The position numbers and the translations under genes are program-made. Below the pieces are notes generated by a model. That model was not told the DNA's origin, searched no databases, and saw nothing but the letters and a program-made list of their open reading frames with translations. A stretch of DNA of 64,000 nt from Streptomyces coacervatus (GTDB lineage: Bacteria; Actinomycetota; Actinomycetes; Streptomycetales; Streptomycetaceae). The first letter of the stretch is position 1. Every line of letters starts with the position of its first letter. Positions 15,880 through 24,114 of the stretch are shown piece after piece. Location: the NCBI RefSeq assembly GCF_029223485.1, contig NZ_JARHTP010000002.1:434001-498000 (forward strand). The letters are read 5' to 3'.

Positions 15880-17022
15880 ATGACCACCACTCTCGAACAC
15901 CCCCCTGCCAAGCAAGAGCCCACGACCCAGGTCGCCACCGGTGTCCTCGACATCGACGCGAGCGGGAAGGGGCATTTGCGCGCCGAGAGCCTGCTGCCCT
16001 CGCCCTCCGACCTCTCGGTCTCCCCCGCGCTGATCCGCCGTCACGGCCTGCGCAAGGGCGACCTCGTCGAAGGCGTACGCGACGGCCGGCGCGCCCTGAC
16101 CGAGGTCGTACGGGTCGACGGGCGCACGCCCGACGAACTTCGCGGCCGCCGTCACTTCCGCGACCTCACGCCGCTGCACCCGCGTGACCGGCTCCGCCTG
16201 GAACACCCGGCGGCTGGGCTGACCGGGCGCGTCGCCGACCTGATCGCCCCCGTCGGCAAGGGCCAGCGAGGCCTGCTCGTGGCCCCGCCCAAGACCGGCA
16301 AGACCGTGCTGCTGCAGCAGATCGCGGCCGCCGTCGCCGGCAACCACCCCGAGTGCCGCCTGATGGTGGTGCTGCTCGACGAACGCCCCGAGGAAGTCAC
16401 CGACATGCGGCGCTCCGTGCGCGGCGAGGTGTACGCCTCGACCTTCGACAAGGCCGCCAAGCAGCACATCGCGCTCGCCGAGCTCGTCATCGAACGGGCC
16501 AAGCGGCTCGTCGAGGCCGGCGAGGACGTCGTCATCCTGCTCGACTCGCTGACCCGGCTGTGCCGCGCGCACAACAACGCGGCCGCCGCCGGTGGCCGCA
16601 CGCTGAGCGGCGGCGTCGACGCGACCGCGCTGCTGGGACCCAAGCGGTTCTTCGGCGCCGCCCGGCTCGCCGAGGAGGGCGGCTCGCTCACGATCCTCGC
16701 CACCGCGCTGGTCGAGACCGGCTCCCGCGCCGACGACTACTTCTTCGAGGAGCTCAAGAGCACCGGCAACATGGAGCTCCGCCTCAGCCGCGATCTCGCT
16801 GCCCGCCGCGTCTTCCCGGCCGTCGACATCAACCCGTCCGGCACCCGCCGCGAGGAACTCCTCCTGCCCCCGGCCGAGTTGACCGCCGTACGCGGCCTGC
16901 GCCGCGCCCTGCAGACCCGGGACGGCCAGGCCGGCCTGGAAACCCTGCTGGAACGCATGCGGGACACCCCCGACAACGCGACGTTCCTGCGCCGCATCCA
17001 GCCGACGCTGCCTGCCGAGTGA
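15880..17022 (+). CDS. Second, short transcription termination factor Rho
   Basis: 380 residues, versus 419 in E. coli and far longer in housekeeping actinobacterial Rho. It starts almost directly with the RNA-binding domain (GVLDIDASGKGHLRAESLL). The ATPase core is intact: Walker A APPKTGKT, Walker B VVILLDSLTRLCRAHN, Q-loop SGGVDATALLGPKRFFGAAR, and KSTGNMELRLSRD. By eye, the aromatic primary-site residues of E. coli Rho (Phe62, Phe64, Tyr110) are replaced by Lys, His and Ala, and Gly337 is Ser, a change known to give bicyclomycin resistance. RBS GAAAGGA precedes the ATG. It may act as a specialised or antibiotic-tolerant Rho. Confidence 0.9.
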   Translation: MTTTLEHPPAKQEPTTQVATGVLDIDASGKGHLRAESLLPSPSDLSVSPALIRRHGLRKGDLVEGVRDGRRALTEVVRVDGRTPDELRGRRHFRDLTPLHPRDRLRLEHPAAGLTGRVADLIAPVGKGQRGLLVAPPKTGKTVLLQQIAAAVAGNHPECRLMVVLLDERPEEVTDMRRSVRGEVYASTFDKAAKQHIALAELVIERAKRLVEAGEDVVILLDSLTRLCRAHNNAAAAGGRTLSGGVDATALLGPKRFFGAARLAEEGGSLTILATALVETGSRADDYFFEELKSTGNMELRLSRDLAARRVFPAVDINPSGTRREELLLPPAELTAVRGLRRALQTRDGQAGLETLLERMRDTPDNATFLRRIQPTLPAE

Positions 17023-17075
17023 CACGGTCCGAGCGCCTCCCAGGGATCACCCGCGGGACCAAACGGGCATCGACC

Positions 17076-17261
17076 GGGCACATTTCGGTCGGCAAGCAGG
17101 CACCCCCTTGCCCACTCCTGGGGCGCTCCACCGCACCGACCAGGGGACCAGCACCGTAAAAGCGGGCATATTCGGTCACGAACTTCGCTACGACGAGCCT
17201 GGTCAGTAACGGCAATCCGCTTGTACAAATTTGGCCACCAGAGCCCGAACGGGCCGGGCTC
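17076..17261. promoter_or_regulatory. Repeats and hairpin upstream of the DeoR gene
   Basis: Near-identical direct repeats GGGCACATTTCGGTC (17076-17090) and GGGCATATTCGGTC (17164-17177) are followed by TTGTACAAATTTGG at 17221 and a 7-bp inverted repeat GAGCCCG/CGGGCTC (17241-17261). The 294-bp gap holds no gene. These are candidate operator elements for the DeoR regulator or a hairpin ending the rho transcript. Confidence 0.4.
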
Positions 17262-17316
17262 CGGAATGCCGCCCACTCGGGCACAAATTGCGGAGCCGTG
17301 AAACGGAGGTGTCGCC

Positions 17317-18078
17317 GTGGACGCCGAGGAACGAAGACGCGGAATCCTGGATACGGCACGCCGTGACGGAACCGTGGACGTCGGACAGCTCGCCGCCGAA
17401 CTCGAGGTCTCCAAGGAGACCGTGCGGCGAGATCTGAACCTGTTGGAGAGGCACGGGCTGGTCCGGCGCACGCACGGTGGTGCCCATCCCGTGGAGAGCG
17501 CGGGCTTCGAGACCACGCTGGCCGTCCGGACCACCATGCACGTCCCCGAGAAGTCCCGGATCGCGGCCGCCGCGGCCGAACTCCTCGGGGACGCCGAAAC
17601 CGTCTACATCGACGAGGGCTACACCCCCCAGCTCATCGCCGCCGCCCTCCCCCGCGACCGGCCACTGACCGTGGTCACGTCCTCCCTGTCGACCGCGGGC
17701 GCCCTGGCATCCGCCGAGAACTTCCACGTGCTGCTGCTCGGTGGCCGGGTGCGCGGCGGGACGCTGGCCACCGTCGACCACTGGGCCACCCGCATGCTGG
17801 CCGGCTTCGCCATCGACCTGGCGTACGTCGGCGCGAACGGCATCTCCCGCGAGTACGGCCTCACCACCCCCGATCCCACGGTCAGCGCGCTGAAGGCCGA
17901 GGCCGTGCGAGTCGCCAAACGCCGGGTGTTCTCCGGCGTCCACACGAAATTCGGTGCCGTGAGCTTCTGCCGCTTCGCGCAGGTCACGGACTTCGAGGCC
18001 ATCGTCACCGACACGGGACTGCACAGTTCCGAGGCCCGCCGCTACGCACTGCTGGGTCCCCAGGTCATCCAGGCCTGA
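17317..18078 (+). CDS. DeoR/GlpR-family transcriptional regulator
   Basis: 253 residues. The N-terminal helix-turn-helix reads VDVGQLAAELEVSKETVRRDLNLLERHGLVRRTHGGA, the DeoR signature, followed by a sugar-phosphate-sensing domain (VYIDEGYTPQLIA, VVTSSLSTA, LLLGGRVRGGTLATV, DLAYVGANGIS). DeoR proteins repress sugar operons until a phosphorylated sugar binds. The GTG start has ACGGAGG at 7-base spacing. It is 82 bp before the polyol transporter operon on the same strand and is its likely regulator. The direct repeats upstream are possible binding sites. Confidence 0.9.
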   Translation: MDAEERRRGILDTARRDGTVDVGQLAAELEVSKETVRRDLNLLERHGLVRRTHGGAHPVESAGFETTLAVRTTMHVPEKSRIAAAAAELLGDAETVYIDEGYTPQLIAAALPRDRPLTVVTSSLSTAGALASAENFHVLLLGGRVRGGTLATVDHWATRMLAGFAIDLAYVGANGISREYGLTTPDPTVSALKAEAVRVAKRRVFSGVHTKFGAVSFCRFAQVTDFEAIVTDTGLHSSEARRYALLGPQVIQA

Positions 18079-18160
18079 GCCGCAGTCCGCCCCCCATAGA
18101 TCCCATCCCGCAAGGCCGGGGCCTGGTTTCCCATGCCCTCGAACACTCCTGGAGTCAGTC

Positions 18161-19519
18161 ATGCGTACACGGAGAATGATCCACGTCCTCGCCACGGCCA
18201 CGGCGGCGGGCTCGCTGCTGGTCGCCTGCAGCGGGGCGGGGGGTTCCTCGAGCTCCGGTGGCGGCGGCAAGTCCATCAACGTGCTGATGGTCGGCAACCC
18301 GCAGATGGAGGACATCCAGAAGCTGACCAAGAGCACCTTCACCAAGGACACCGGCATCAAGGTCAACTTCACGGTGCTGCCCGAGAACGAGCTGCGCGAC
18401 AAGGTCACCCAGGACATCGCCACCCAGGCCGGCCAGTACGACGTCGCCACCATCGGCGCCTACGAGGTCCCCATCTGGACCAAGAACGGCTGGCTGCACG
18501 AACTCGGCTCCTACGCCGACAAAGACACCAGCTTCGACAAGGCCGACCTGCTCAAGCCCATCGTCACCTCGCTGTCCGGCACCGACGGCAAGCTCTACGC
18601 CCTGCCCTTCTACGGCGAGTCGTCCTTCCTCATGTACAACAAGGACGTCATGCAGGCGAAGGGCATCACCGTGCCCGAGCACCCCACCTGGCAGCAGATC
18701 GCCGACATCGCCGCCAAGGTCGACGGCGCCGAACCCGGCATGCGCGGCATCTGCCTGCGGGGACTTGCCGGCTGGGGCGAACTCGGCGCGCCGCTCACGT
18801 CGGTGGTGAACACCTTCGGCGGGACCTGGTTCACCAAGGACTGGAAGGCCCAGGTCGACAGCCCCGCCTTCACCAAGGCCACCAACTTCTACGTCGACCT
18901 CGTGCGCAAGCACGGCGAGGCCGGGGCCGCCCAGTCCGGCTTCACCGAGTGCCTCAACGCGATGAGCCAGAAGAAGGTCGCCATGTGGTACGACGCCACC
19001 AGCGCCGCCGGATCCCTGGAAGACCCCGCCTCCAGCAAGATCGCCGGGCATGTCGGCTACGCCTACGCTCCCACCGTCGCCACCAAGAGCAGCGGCTGGC
19101 TGTGGTCTTGGGCCTGGGCCATGCCCAAGACCACCAAGAACGCCGACGCCGCCTCTAAGTTCATGCTGTGGGCCTCCAGCAAGAAGTACGAGAACCTCGT
19201 CGGCGCGAAGCTCGGTTGGGCGCGCGTCCCGGCCGGCAAGCGAGCCAGCACCTACGCCATCCCGCAATACCGGAAGGCCGCCCGGTCGTTCGGTGACCTC
19301 ACGCTGAAGTCGATCCAGGGCGCCGACCCGGCCAACCCCGGCCTCCAGCCGCGGCCGACCGTGGGCGTCCAGTACGTGGCCATCCCCGAGTTCCAGGACC
19401 TGGGCACCAAGGTCACCCAGGAGATCTCCGCCGCCATCGCCGGCAAGACCAGCGTCGACAAGGCCCTCAACGACGGCCAGAAGCTCGCCGAACAGGTCGC
19501 CAAGAACTACCAGAAGTGA
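18161..19519 (+). CDS. Extracellular solute-binding lipoprotein of a polyol/sugar ABC transporter
   Basis: 452 residues. A lipoprotein signal peptide ends in LLVACSGAG with the lipobox cysteine near residue 23, followed by a Ser/Gly linker. The mature part has the family-1 binding protein pattern (INVLMVGNPQMEDIQKLT; YDVATIGAYEVPIWTKNGWL; LYALPFYGESSFLMYNKD) and resembles sorbitol/mannitol-binding proteins. It captures substrate outside the membrane and delivers it to the two permeases encoded next. The gene begins the five-part uptake and oxidation unit with the DeoR regulator upstream. Confidence 0.9.
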   Translation: MRTRRMIHVLATATAAGSLLVACSGAGGSSSSGGGGKSINVLMVGNPQMEDIQKLTKSTFTKDTGIKVNFTVLPENELRDKVTQDIATQAGQYDVATIGAYEVPIWTKNGWLHELGSYADKDTSFDKADLLKPIVTSLSGTDGKLYALPFYGESSFLMYNKDVMQAKGITVPEHPTWQQIADIAAKVDGAEPGMRGICLRGLAGWGELGAPLTSVVNTFGGTWFTKDWKAQVDSPAFTKATNFYVDLVRKHGEAGAAQSGFTECLNAMSQKKVAMWYDATSAAGSLEDPASSKIAGHVGYAYAPTVATKSSGWLWSWAWAMPKTTKNADAASKFMLWASSKKYENLVGAKLGWARVPAGKRASTYAIPQYRKAARSFGDLTLKSIQGADPANPGLQPRPTVGVQYVAIPEFQDLGTKVTQEISAAIAGKTSVDKALNDGQKLAEQVAKNYQK

Positions 19520-19596
19520 CCGTCACCGCCCGGCCGGCCCTCCCTCCGGCCGGGCACCACTTCCCCACCCCGGCCGTCCCGGCAGAGGAACCATCC

Positions 19597-20556
19597 ATGA
19601 CCACACTCACCGCACCGCCCAAAACAGCATCACCACCCAGTCGCCTGCGCACTTCCACCGGCGCCGACAAGTGGAAGCGCCGCATTCCGCTGCTGCCGGC
19701 ACTGATCTTCACGATCATCGTCACCCAACTGCCGTTCGTGGCCACGATCGTGATCTCCACCCTGCAGTGGAACATCCTCAAGCCGGGCGAGAGGCACTTC
19801 GTCGGCCTGTCCAACTTCACGTTCGTCTTCACCGACGAACGCCTGCGCACCGCGGTGCTCAACACCGCCGTCCTCACCGCATCCGTGGTCGTCGTCAGCG
19901 TGGTCCTCGGCCTCGGCCTGGCGATGCTGCTGGACCGGCGGTTCGCCGGCCGCGGCCTGGCGCGGACGATGCTCATCGCGCCGTTCCTGGTCATGCCGGT
20001 CGCCGCCGCCCTGCTGTGGAAGCACGCGATCTACAACCCCGACTACGGCCTGCTCAACGGCACCCTGAACGCCGTATGGCGACTGTTCGGCGCCGCCAAC
20101 GGCCCCACCGTCGACTGGGTTTCCACCTACCCCATGCCCGCCGTCGTGCTCTCGCTGGTGTGGCAGTGGACCCCGTTCATGATGCTGATCCTGCTGGCCG
20201 GCCTACAGGCCCAGCCCGGGGACGTCCTAGAGGCGGCCAAGATGGACGGGGCGTCGGCCATGGCCACCTTCCGCCACATCACGCTGCCGCACCTGCGCCA
20301 GTACATCGAACTGGGCGTCCTGCTCGGCACCATCTACGTCGTGCAGACCTTCGACGCCGTCTACACCATCACCCAGGGCGGCCCCGGCTCCCAGACCACC
20401 AACCTGCCCTACGAGATCTACCTGACCATGTTCCGCAAATACGAATACGGCCAGGCAGCCGCCGCCGGAGTCGTCGTCGTGCTCGGCGCCATCGTCATCG
20501 CGACCTTCGCCCTGCGCACCATCGCCTCCCTCTTCCGCGAGGAGGTGGCCCGATGA
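19597..20556 (+). CDS. Sugar ABC transporter permease (MalF-type)
   Basis: 319 residues, six predicted membrane helices starting with the segment LLPALIFTIIVTQLPFVATI. The cytoplasmic EAA loop reads EAAKMDGASAMATFRHITLPHL, where the ATPase docks. The ATG at 19597 follows AGAGGAA; an in-frame start at 19516 would add an unrelated proline-rich leader. The stop overlaps the next permease start (ATGA). No ATPase gene is in the operon, so a shared MsiK-type ATPase probably powers it. Confidence 0.9.
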   Translation: MTTLTAPPKTASPPSRLRTSTGADKWKRRIPLLPALIFTIIVTQLPFVATIVISTLQWNILKPGERHFVGLSNFTFVFTDERLRTAVLNTAVLTASVVVVSVVLGLGLAMLLDRRFAGRGLARTMLIAPFLVMPVAAALLWKHAIYNPDYGLLNGTLNAVWRLFGAANGPTVDWVSTYPMPAVVLSLVWQWTPFMMLILLAGLQAQPGDVLEAAKMDGASAMATFRHITLPHLRQYIELGVLLGTIYVVQTFDAVYTITQGGPGSQTTNLPYEIYLTMFRKYEYGQAAAAGVVVVLGAIVIATFALRTIASLFREEVAR

Positions 20557-21365
20557 CCGCCCGCCTGACCCCGCTGTGGACCTTCGTGGCCTGGCTGGCC
20601 ACCCTGGCCTTCTTCGCCCCGGTCGCCTGGATGGTCCTCACCTCCTTCCACCAGGAGGCCGACGCCGCCACCAACCCACCCAGCCTGCTGGCCCCCGTCA
20701 CCCTCGACCAGTACAAGCTGCTCTTCAGCCGCGACATCACCCCCTACCTCCTCAACTCGGCCATGGCCAGCATCATTTCGACGCTGCTGGTGCTCGCCCT
20801 GGCGGTCCCGGCGGCCTACGCGCTGTCCATCAAGCCGGTCACGAAGTGGACCGACGTGATGTTCTTCTTCCTGTCCACCAAATTCCTGCCCGCCATCGCG
20901 GCCCTGCTGCCGGTCTACCTGATCGTCAAGGACGCCGGGATGCTGGACAACGTCTGGACCCTGATCGTCCTCTACACCGCCATGAACCTCCCCATCGCGG
21001 TCTGGATGATGCGCTCCTTCCTCGCCGAGGTCCCCAGGGAAATCCTCGAAGCCGCCGAGGTCGACGGCGCCGGACTGCCCACCGTGCTGCTGCGCATCGT
21101 CGCCCCGGTCGCCATGCCCGGCCTCGCCGCCACCTCCCTGATCTGCTTCATCTTCAGCTGGAACGAATTCATGTTCGCCGTCAACCTCACCGCCACCAAC
21201 GCCTCCACCGCACCCGTCTTCCTCGTCGGCTTCATCACCAGCGAAGGCCTCTTCCTCGCCCGGCTCTGCGCCGCCGCCACCCTCGTCTCCCTACCGGTGC
21301 TCATCGCCGGCTTCGCCGCCCAGGACAAACTCGTCCGCGGCCTGTCCCTAGGAGCAGTCAAGTGA
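20553..21365 (+). CDS. Sugar ABC transporter permease (MalG-type)
   Basis: 270 residues with six predicted helices. It starts LTPLWTFVAWLATLAFFAPVAWMVLTSF, and the EAA loop is EAAEVDGAGLPTVLLRIVAP. The large outside loop ends in LDQYKLLFSRDITPYLLNS as in polyol and maltose systems. The ATG overlaps the previous stop by four bases, and the stop overlaps the dehydrogenase start (GTGA), so expression is coupled. It forms the translocation pore with the preceding permease. Confidence 0.9.
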   Translation: MTARLTPLWTFVAWLATLAFFAPVAWMVLTSFHQEADAATNPPSLLAPVTLDQYKLLFSRDITPYLLNSAMASIISTLLVLALAVPAAYALSIKPVTKWTDVMFFFLSTKFLPAIAALLPVYLIVKDAGMLDNVWTLIVLYTAMNLPIAVWMMRSFLAEVPREILEAAEVDGAGLPTVLLRIVAPVAMPGLAATSLICFIFSWNEFMFAVNLTATNASTAPVFLVGFITSEGLFLARLCAAATLVSLPVLIAGFAAQDKLVRGLSLGAVK

Positions 21366-22351
21366 AAGCCGCCGTCATCGAAGCCCCCGGCAAGGTCACC
21401 GTGACCACGGTGCCCGACCCCACCCCCGGGCCGCGCGAGGTCGTCGTCGACGTGGCGGCCTGCGGACTGTGCGGGACCGATCTGCACATCCTCCAGGGCG
21501 AGTTCGCACCAACTCTGCCGGTCGTACCGGGCCACGAGTTCGCCGGCGAGGTCGTGGGCCTCGGCAGCGAGGTCACCGAACTCGCCCTCGGTGACCGGGT
21601 CGCCGTCGACCCCTCGCTGTACTGCAACGAGTGCCGCTACTGCCGAGCCGGACGCAACAACCTCTGCGACCGCTGGCAGGCGATCGGCGTGACCCGCGCC
21701 GGCGGCGCCGCCGAATACGCCGTGGCACCCGTCGCCAACTGCGTACGGCTGCCCGATCACGTGGACGTCCAGGACGCGGCCCTGATCGAGCCGCTGTCCT
21801 GCGCCGTGCGCGGCTACGACGTGCTCAACAGCAGGCTCGGCTCCCACGTGCTGATCTACGGCAGCGGCACCATGGGCCTGATGATGCTGGAGCTCGCCAA
21901 GCGCACCGGCGCCGCCTCGGTGGACGTCGTCGACATCAACCCCGAGCGGCTGGCCACCGCCGAGAAGCTGGGCTGTTCCCAAGCGGCGCCCTCGGCGGAC
22001 GAGTTGGGGCGGCCGGTCGGCTGGGACGTGGTCGTCGACGCCACCGGCAACGCCGCCGCCATCCAGGACGGCCTGGACCGGGTCGCCAAGGCCGGCACCT
22101 TCCTGCAGTTCGGAGTCTCCGACTACGCGACGACGGCCACCATCTCGCCGTACCGCATCTACAACCAGGAGATCACCATCACCGGCTCCATGGCCGTCCT
22201 GCACAGCTACGAGCGCGCGGCCGAACTCTTCGCCGTCGGAGTGCTCGATCCCCAGGTCTTCATCAGCCACCGCCTGCCGCTGACTCAATACCCGCAGGCA
22301 CTGGACCAGTTCGCAGCCGGCCAGGGGAGGAAGATCGTCGTGCTGCCCTGA
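21362..22351 (+). CDS. Zinc-dependent alcohol/polyol dehydrogenase
   Basis: 329 residues of the zinc MDR superfamily. The catalytic zinc site is seen in CGLCGTDLH and GHEFAGEV, the structural zinc cysteines in CNECRYCRAGRNNLC, and the Rossmann motif in VLIYGSGTMGLMMLELAK. Similar enzymes oxidise sorbitol, galactitol or related polyols to ketoses. The GTG start overlaps the permease stop, so uptake and first oxidation are encoded together. The product would then enter sugar metabolism. Exact polyol not determined. Confidence 0.9.
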   Translation: MKAAVIEAPGKVTVTTVPDPTPGPREVVVDVAACGLCGTDLHILQGEFAPTLPVVPGHEFAGEVVGLGSEVTELALGDRVAVDPSLYCNECRYCRAGRNNLCDRWQAIGVTRAGGAAEYAVAPVANCVRLPDHVDVQDAALIEPLSCAVRGYDVLNSRLGSHVLIYGSGTMGLMMLELAKRTGAASVDVVDINPERLATAEKLGCSQAAPSADELGRPVGWDVVVDATGNAAAIQDGLDRVAKAGTFLQFGVSDYATTATISPYRIYNQEITITGSMAVLHSYERAAELFAVGVLDPQVFISHRLPLTQYPQALDQFAAGQGRKIVVLP

Positions 22352-22382
22352 CCCTTCGCCGGGTGCGGCCTCCGCCCGCCGC

Positions 22383-22517
22383 ACCCAATTCACCGCGACG
22401 CGGGACCGGATCGCGATCCCGCCGGAGGCGATCGCCCGGGCCATCGCGTTCGCCATCGAGCAGCCTGCAACCGTCGACGTCAGCGAGATCGTCGTCCCAC
22501 CCACCGCCCAGAACTGA
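22383..22517 (+). pseudogene. C-terminal remnant of an SDR gene
   Basis: An open stretch reads RIAIPPEAIARAIAFAIEQP then DVSEIVVPPTAQN and a stop. This is the standard C-terminus of a group of short-chain dehydrogenases. No cofactor motif or catalytic site of the same gene precedes it; the sequence immediately upstream belongs to the dehydrogenase gene. It is therefore the tail of a deleted gene lying between the polyol operon and the VOC gene. Confidence 0.7.
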
Positions 22518-22542
22518 CCCGACTCGAGTTCGGGGCGGGCAT

Positions 22543-22983
22543 TCAGCCGAGCTGCTCGGCCAGTCCGACGACGATGCCCTCGGGGCCGCGGACGTAGCAG
22601 AGTCGGTAGCTGTTCTCGTACTGCGCCAGCTCGCCGACGAGTTCGGCGCCGTGCGTACGCAGCCGGGCGACGACGTCCTCGATGTCGTCGACGGCGAACA
22701 TGATGCGCCGAATGCCCAGCGTGTTCGTCGGTGCGTCCTTCGGCTCGACGCTGATCGCCTTCGGCTCGTGGAACTTCGCCAGCTCGATTCGGCCGTGGCC
22801 GTCCGGGGTCCGCAGCATTGCGACGTCCTGTCGGACGTCGCTGAGCCCGATGACACGCTCCACCCAACGTCCCTCGATCGGCGCCTTGCCCTCCAGTTCC
22901 ATGCCGAGTTCGACGAAGAACGAAATAACGGCGTCAAGGTCGTCGACAACGATGAGGACGTTGTCCATCCGCTGAATCGACAT
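22543..22983 (-). CDS. VOC-family protein
   Basis: 146 residues. The first module starts IQRMDNVLIVVDDLDAVISFFVELG, and the second contains IRRIMFAVDDIEDVVARLRTHGAELVGEL with the end YVRGPEGIVVGLAEQLG, giving the paired beta-alpha-beta-beta-beta units of the VOC fold with a terminal Glu replaced by Gly-Leu-Ala context. Similar proteins are common in Streptomyces and act as dioxygenases, isomerases or binding proteins. It is transcribed alone, converging on the SDR remnant. It is intact although its neighbours on both sides are broken. Function unknown. Confidence 0.85.
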   Translation of the reverse strand: MSIQRMDNVLIVVDDLDAVISFFVELGMELEGKAPIEGRWVERVIGLSDVRQDVAMLRTPDGHGRIELAKFHEPKAISVEPKDAPTNTLGIRRIMFAVDDIEDVVARLRTHGAELVGELAQYENSYRLCYVRGPEGIVVGLAEQLG

Positions 22984-23199
22984 TGGTCAGCCTCCTTGGC
23001 AGGGTGCGGTGCGGCCACGGTGGCCGCATCCGCAACTGAGACGCAGCCGCCAGGCCGTTCTCGACATCGTCCTCGGCGGGACCGGTCGTCGACCGAGAGT
23101 TCGACATGGTCGATGTGCCGGCCGAGTGTGCGCCCAATGATGTCGGCCGATTGCCGATCTCGGTGCCGTCGCCGGAGTCCCTCGCGCGAGCCCGCACTG

Positions 23200-23855
23200 T
23201 CAGACCGGCCGGACCAGTCCGGTGTCGTACACGAAGATCACCGCTTGGACGCGGTCCCGGACGCCGATTTTGGTGAGGATCCTGCTGACGTGCGACTTGA
23301 CGGTCGTTTCGGCGACGAAGAGTCGGGCGGCGATCTCGGCGTTGCTCAGTCCGGAGGCGATCGCGGTGAGGACCTCGCGTTCGCGCTCGGTGAGGGCGGC
23401 CAGGCGGCCTTCCTCGGCAGGTGTGTGGCCGCGCAGGCGGTCGGAGAAGGTGTCGATGAGCTTGCGGGTCAGGCCCGGTGAGATCACCGCGTCTCCGGCC
23501 GCCACCGCGCGGATGCCGACGACCAGTTCGGCGGGCTGGACATGCTTGAGGAGGAAGCCGCTGGCTCCGGCGCGCAGCGCGTCGTAGGCATGCTCGTCCA
23601 GGTCGAAGGTGGTCAGGACCAGGACGCGGGAGCGAGTGCCGGACTGCGCGATGCGACGGGTGGCCTCGATGCCGTCCATGCCGGGCATGCGGACGTCCAT
23701 CAGGACGACGTCCGGCTGTAGTTCGGCGGTCTGCGGACCGCTTCGGCGCCATCGGCTGCTTCGCCCACCTCGGTCATGTCGGAGTGCTGTTCCAGGATCA
23801 TGCCGAAGCGGAGGCGCTGAAGGGTCTGGTCGTCGACGATGAGGACGGTGGTCAT
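23200..23855 (-). pseudogene. NarL/LuxR-type response regulator, frameshifted
   Basis: The start MTTVLIVDDQTLQRLRFGMI (from 23855) is a normal receiver domain opening, but the frame is lost near 23731-23740. The rest continues in another frame as AELQPDVVLMDVRMPGMDG, with the phosphoacceptor Asp, then the LuxR HTH (LTEREREVLTAIASGLSNAE; AETTVKSHVSRILTKIGVRD). Inserting one base would restore AVRQTAELQP, so a one-base deletion is likely. A sequencing error cannot be excluded. The start overlaps the stop of the truncated kinase gene, the usual pairing for a two-component system. Confidence 0.8.
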
Positions 23856-24100
23856 TCCGGGCGCTGCTCCGTGGTCGTGTGCGGCGGGGTGGCGATGAGG
23901 AGAGCGCGGACGGTCCAGCCGCCGCGGGTGTTGGGGCCGGCGTCGAGGTGGCCGCCGTAGAGTGCCGCGCGCTCACGCATGCCGACCAGACCCTGGCCCC
24001 CGCCGCTCGTGCCGCGGTGTGCCGTCTCGTCGTGGGACGGGCCGGTGTCCTCGACGGCGACGCGAACCGCCTCGTGCGTGACCTGCAACAAGGCCTGACT
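23852..24100 (-). pseudogene. Sensor histidine kinase, C-terminal fragment
   Basis: Only the end of a HATPase domain remains: VAVEDTGPSHDETAH, then GGGQGLVGMRERAALYGGHL (the G2 box) and GGWTVRALLIATPPH. The sensor, dimerisation helix with the phospho-histidine, and N box are missing; upstream sequence belongs to the PucR gene end. The fragment overlaps the response regulator start by four bases. Together they are the ruins of one two-component system. Confidence 0.8.
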
Positions 24101-24114
24101 GATGGGCTTCCTGT

